DNA from: PALSA-555 sp035468285
GTDB taxonomy: Bacteria; Actinomycetota; Acidimicrobiia; IMCC26256; PALSA-555
Assembly: GCA_035468285.1 (NCBI GenBank)
Contig: DATISY010000127.1
Coordinates: 1-13,031 of the forward strand
Direction of reading: 5' to 3'
DNA: 13,031 nt
Part shown: piece after piece, positions 10,914 through 13,031 of the stretch
Layout: each line of letters begins with the position of its first letter
Position numbering within the stretch: position 1 is the first letter of the stretch
Position numbers and translations under genes: made by a program
The notes under the pieces: model-generated
Seen by the model: only the letters and a program-made list of their open reading frames with translations
Databases searched by the model: none
Told to the model about the DNA's origin: nothing

Positions 10914-13031
10914 ATGAGCCTGCCCGACGACGACCTCGACGGAATCGACCTCCCGCCCGAGCTCGACGAGCAGGACGAGGACCCGATCGACGCCGCACCG
11001 ACGGTCGTGGTCGTCGTCGTCACCCGCAATCCCGGGCCCTTCCTCGAGTCGGCGCTCGAGGCGCTGCGCCTCCAGGACTACCCGGCGTTGTCGGTGCTCG
11101 TCGTCGACGCCGACTCGGCCGTCGATCCCGGCCCCCGGGTCGCGGCGAGCCTCCCCGCGGCGTTCGTGCACCGCGGGCCGACGGGGCGCGTCGGTTTCGG
11201 GGGCGCGGCGAACGAGGCCCTCGAGGTCGTCGACGGCGCCGCGTTCTTCCTCATGTGCCACGACGACGTGGCGTTGGCCCCCGACGCGGTCCGTGTGCTC
11301 GTCGAGGAGGCGTACCGGTCGAACGCGGCCATCGTCGGGCCGAAGCTCGTGTCGTCGGAGGACCCTGAGGTGCTGCTCGACGTCGGTCGGTCCATCGACC
11401 GGCTCGGTGGGTCGCACACCGGAATCGAACCCGGCGAGCTCGACCAGGAGCAGCACGACGCGGTCCGTGACGTGTTCTACGTGTCGAGCGCCGCGCTGCT
11501 CGTCCGCGCCGACCTCTTCGCCGAGCTCGGCGGTTTCGATCCCGACACGTTCCCCGGCTCCGAGGACCTCGACCTCTGCTGGCGAGCCCGTCTCGCGGGT
11601 GCGCGGGTCGTGGTCGCACCGGACGCTCGGGTCGCGCACGTCGAGGCGGCCGCGGAGCGTCGTCCCGGTGACACGCCTACCACCAGAGAGGTCGCGCGTC
11701 GTCGCGTGCGGGTGCTGCTCACCTGCTACTCCTTCCCGTCGCTGCTGCGTGTCATCCCGGTCGCGATCGCGTTGGCGTTCTTCGAGCTGCTCCTGTTCGC
11801 GCCCACCCCGCGTCGCAAGCAAGCGACCGCCGTCATCGGTGCGTGGCGCTGGAACCTCATGCATCTCGGTCGTCTGCGGCGGGCGCGTCGTCGCGCCCAG
11901 GCGTTGCGGACGATCCACGATGGCGAGCTCCGCCCCCTCCAGGTCGGCGCGGGCGCGCGCGTCGGCGCTTTCCTGAGCCAGCACAGCGCCGACGAGCGCA
12001 TCGAGTCCCTCGAGGACCGACTCCGTGACAGCCTCGAGACGCTCGGTGAGGCGCTCCTCCATCCGGCGTCCCTCGCGCTGGCCGCGTTCCTCGTCGTCGT
12101 CGTGCTCGGCTCCCGGGACTTCTTCTCGTCAGGGGTCCCCGGCGTCGGCTCGTTCGTGGGCTGGCCCGGTGTGCGGGCCCTCGCGGGTGCGTTCGGCTCG
12201 GCCTGGCGCTACACCGGGCTCGGATCGACCGCCGCGCCCCCACCCGCCCTGGCGCTGATGGCCGGTCTCGGGACGATCCTGGCGGGCAGCGTCGGCCTCG
12301 CCCAAGCGCTCCTCGTCACCGCGGCGATCCCCGTCGGCGGGTTCGGCGCGTTGCGCCTCGCCCGACAGATCGGCGCCGAACGGATCGGGATGCTGATGGC
12401 CGCGGTCGCCTACGGGGCCAGCCCCGTGCCCCGCAACGCGATCGCCCAGGGACGGCTCGGCCCCCTGATCCTCTTCGCGCTCGCGCCCTACCTGGTGCTG
12501 CTCCTCGTTCGCGTCGGCGGGTTCGACCCGGCGGCGCGCACCGGCCGCCGCCAGCTCCTCGGTCTCGCCATCGGTACCGCGCTCGCCACGGCCTGGTACC
12601 CACCCGCGGCGCTCGTCGTCATCGTGGCCGCGGCCACGTTCTGCGTGGCCAGCATCGTCGCGGGCGGCTCGCGAGCGGCGTTCCGGGCGCTCGGCGCGTC
12701 GCTCGTCGGAGCGGCCGGTGCCGCCGTGCTCCTGATGCCGTGGACGTTCACGCTCGCGCACGCCACGACCGACCGCGCCGCGTTCGGCTTCGCCTACTAC
12801 CCCCACGTCACGTTCAACCAGCTCATCCGCTTCGACACCGGACCCGCGGGCGCCGGCATCGCGCCCCTCGGCCTCCTCGCGGCGGCGGGTCTCGCCCTCG
12901 TCCTCGCCACCGGCCCGCGCCTGCAGTGGGCCGCGCGCGCCTGGCTGCTGACCCTCGTGGCGTGGGCCGCGGTGCTGGTCCCGGCCCGCCTCGCGCCAGG
13001 CACGGCCGTGCCCGCGCCGGAGGGGATCCTC
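10914..13031 (+). CDS. Large GT2 glycosyltransferase fused to a multi-pass membrane region, partial at right edge
   Basis: Translation from the ATG at 10914 stays open for 706 codons to the window end with no stop. Residues 1-29 are strongly acidic (DDDLDGIDLPPELDEQDEDP) and look disordered. A GT-A domain spans about 30-250: VVVVVVTRNPGPFLESALEAL, LSVLVVDADS, GFGGAANEAL (94-103), MCHDDVALAPDAVRVL (114-129, the DXD-like metal site), VFYVSSAALLVRADLF and PGSEDLDLCWRARLAGARVVVAPDARVAHV (215-243). Hydrophobic segments appear near 275-296 and 383-398, then repeatedly from about 443 to the edge (443-475, 515-532, 548-580, 590-615, 645-665, 675-692). Basic clusters such as RRARRRAQALR lie at the cytoplasmic side. 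GT2 enzymes with a long polytopic C-terminus occur in actinobacteria and are thought to act on lipid-linked wall polysaccharides; donor and acceptor are unknown. It is divergent from the 11-mer repeat gene. Confidence 0.88.
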   Translation, partial: MSLPDDDLDGIDLPPELDEQDEDPIDAAPTVVVVVVTRNPGPFLESALEALRLQDYPALSVLVVDADSAVDPGPRVAASLPAAFVHRGPTGRVGFGGAANEALEVVDGAAFFLMCHDDVALAPDAVRVLVEEAYRSNAAIVGPKLVSSEDPEVLLDVGRSIDRLGGSHTGIEPGELDQEQHDAVRDVFYVSSAALLVRADLFAELGGFDPDTFPGSEDLDLCWRARLAGARVVVAPDARVAHVEAAAERRPGDTPTTREVARRRVRVLLTCYSFPSLLRVIPVAIALAFFELLLFAPTPRRKQATAVIGAWRWNLMHLGRLRRARRRAQALRTIHDGELRPLQVGAGARVGAFLSQHSADERIESLEDRLRDSLETLGEALLHPASLALAAFLVVVVLGSRDFFSSGVPGVGSFVGWPGVRALAGAFGSAWRYTGLGSTAAPPPALALMAGLGTILAGSVGLAQALLVTAAIPVGGFGALRLARQIGAERIGMLMAAVAYGASPVPRNAIAQGRLGPLILFALAPYLVLLLVRVGGFDPAARTGRRQLLGLAIGTALATAWYPPAALVVIVAAATFCVASIVAGGSRAAFRALGASLVGAAGAAVLLMPWTFTLAHATTDRAAFGFAYYPHVTFNQLIRFDTGPAGAGIAPLGLLAAAGLALVLATGPRLQWAARAWLLTLVAWAAVLVPARLAPGTAVPAPEGIL

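Noticed and set aside
10896..12062. Minus-strand open frame of 388 codons opposite the large GT2 gene
   Set aside because: The plus strand encodes a coherent glycosyltransferase with membrane segments. The antisense product is Arg/Glu/Asp/Val-rich without motifs.

Overview
The window is about 13 kb of very GC-rich DNA with tightly packed genes, GTG starts and 1- or 4-base stop/start overlaps. It carries the coenzyme F420 genes cofD and cofE, an FbiB-type nitroreductase domain, an LCP (LytR-CpsA-Psr) glycan ligase and WbbL-like glycosyltransferases. Together these point to an actinobacterium. The mix of F420 genes, UDP-xylose synthesis and leaderless-looking starts would suit the class Acidimicrobiia, but that placement is inference. 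I see no mobile element, CRISPR array, rRNA or tRNA.

Layout from left to right. (1) Positions 1-461, minus strand: the first ~153 codons of a fold-type IV PLP enzyme (aminodeoxychorismate lyase or branched-chain aminotransferase type), cut by the left edge. (2) Positions 567-8055, plus strand: a seven-gene cell-surface polysaccharide cluster. It runs LCP ligase, UDP-glucose 6-dehydrogenase, UDP-glucuronate decarboxylase (UDP-xylose synthase), GT2 glycosyltransferase, a histidine-rich single-pass membrane protein of unknown function, a mannose-1-phosphate guanylyltransferase-like nucleotidyltransferase, and a UDP-glucose 4-epimerase-like SDR. There may be two transcription starts, before the LCP gene and before the His-rich gene. 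(3) Positions 8056-10303, minus strand: cofD, cofE and a stand-alone nitroreductase matching the C-terminal half of mycobacterial FbiB, each overlapping the next by four bases. This is a coenzyme F420 operon. (4) Positions 10319-10352: a perfect 14-bp-stem hairpin between the F420 operon and the next gene. (5) Positions 10368-10787, minus strand: a small helical protein with three 11-residue repeats, behind a near-consensus promoter in an AT-rich island. (6) Position 10914 to the right edge, plus strand: 706 codons of a large GT2 glycosyltransferase fused to a multi-pass membrane region, cut by the window end.

How the genes work together. UDP-glucose is oxidised to UDP-glucuronate and decarboxylated to UDP-xylose. 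The nucleotidyltransferase and the epimerase would supply further activated sugars. The GT2 enzymes would build a lipid-linked glycan and the LCP enzyme would transfer it to the wall. The F420 block makes F420-0 by the phosphoenolpyruvate/dehydro-F420 route, with reductase and ligase encoded as two proteins rather than the single FbiB of mycobacteria.

The two genes cut by the window edges (1-461 and 10914-13031) were read directly by translating the sequence. Functional names come from recognised motifs; no database search was run. Nothing here is clearly a wholly new system. The least explained parts are the His-rich membrane protein, the 11-mer repeat protein with its unusual promoter, and the hairpin that occupies the cofD promoter.
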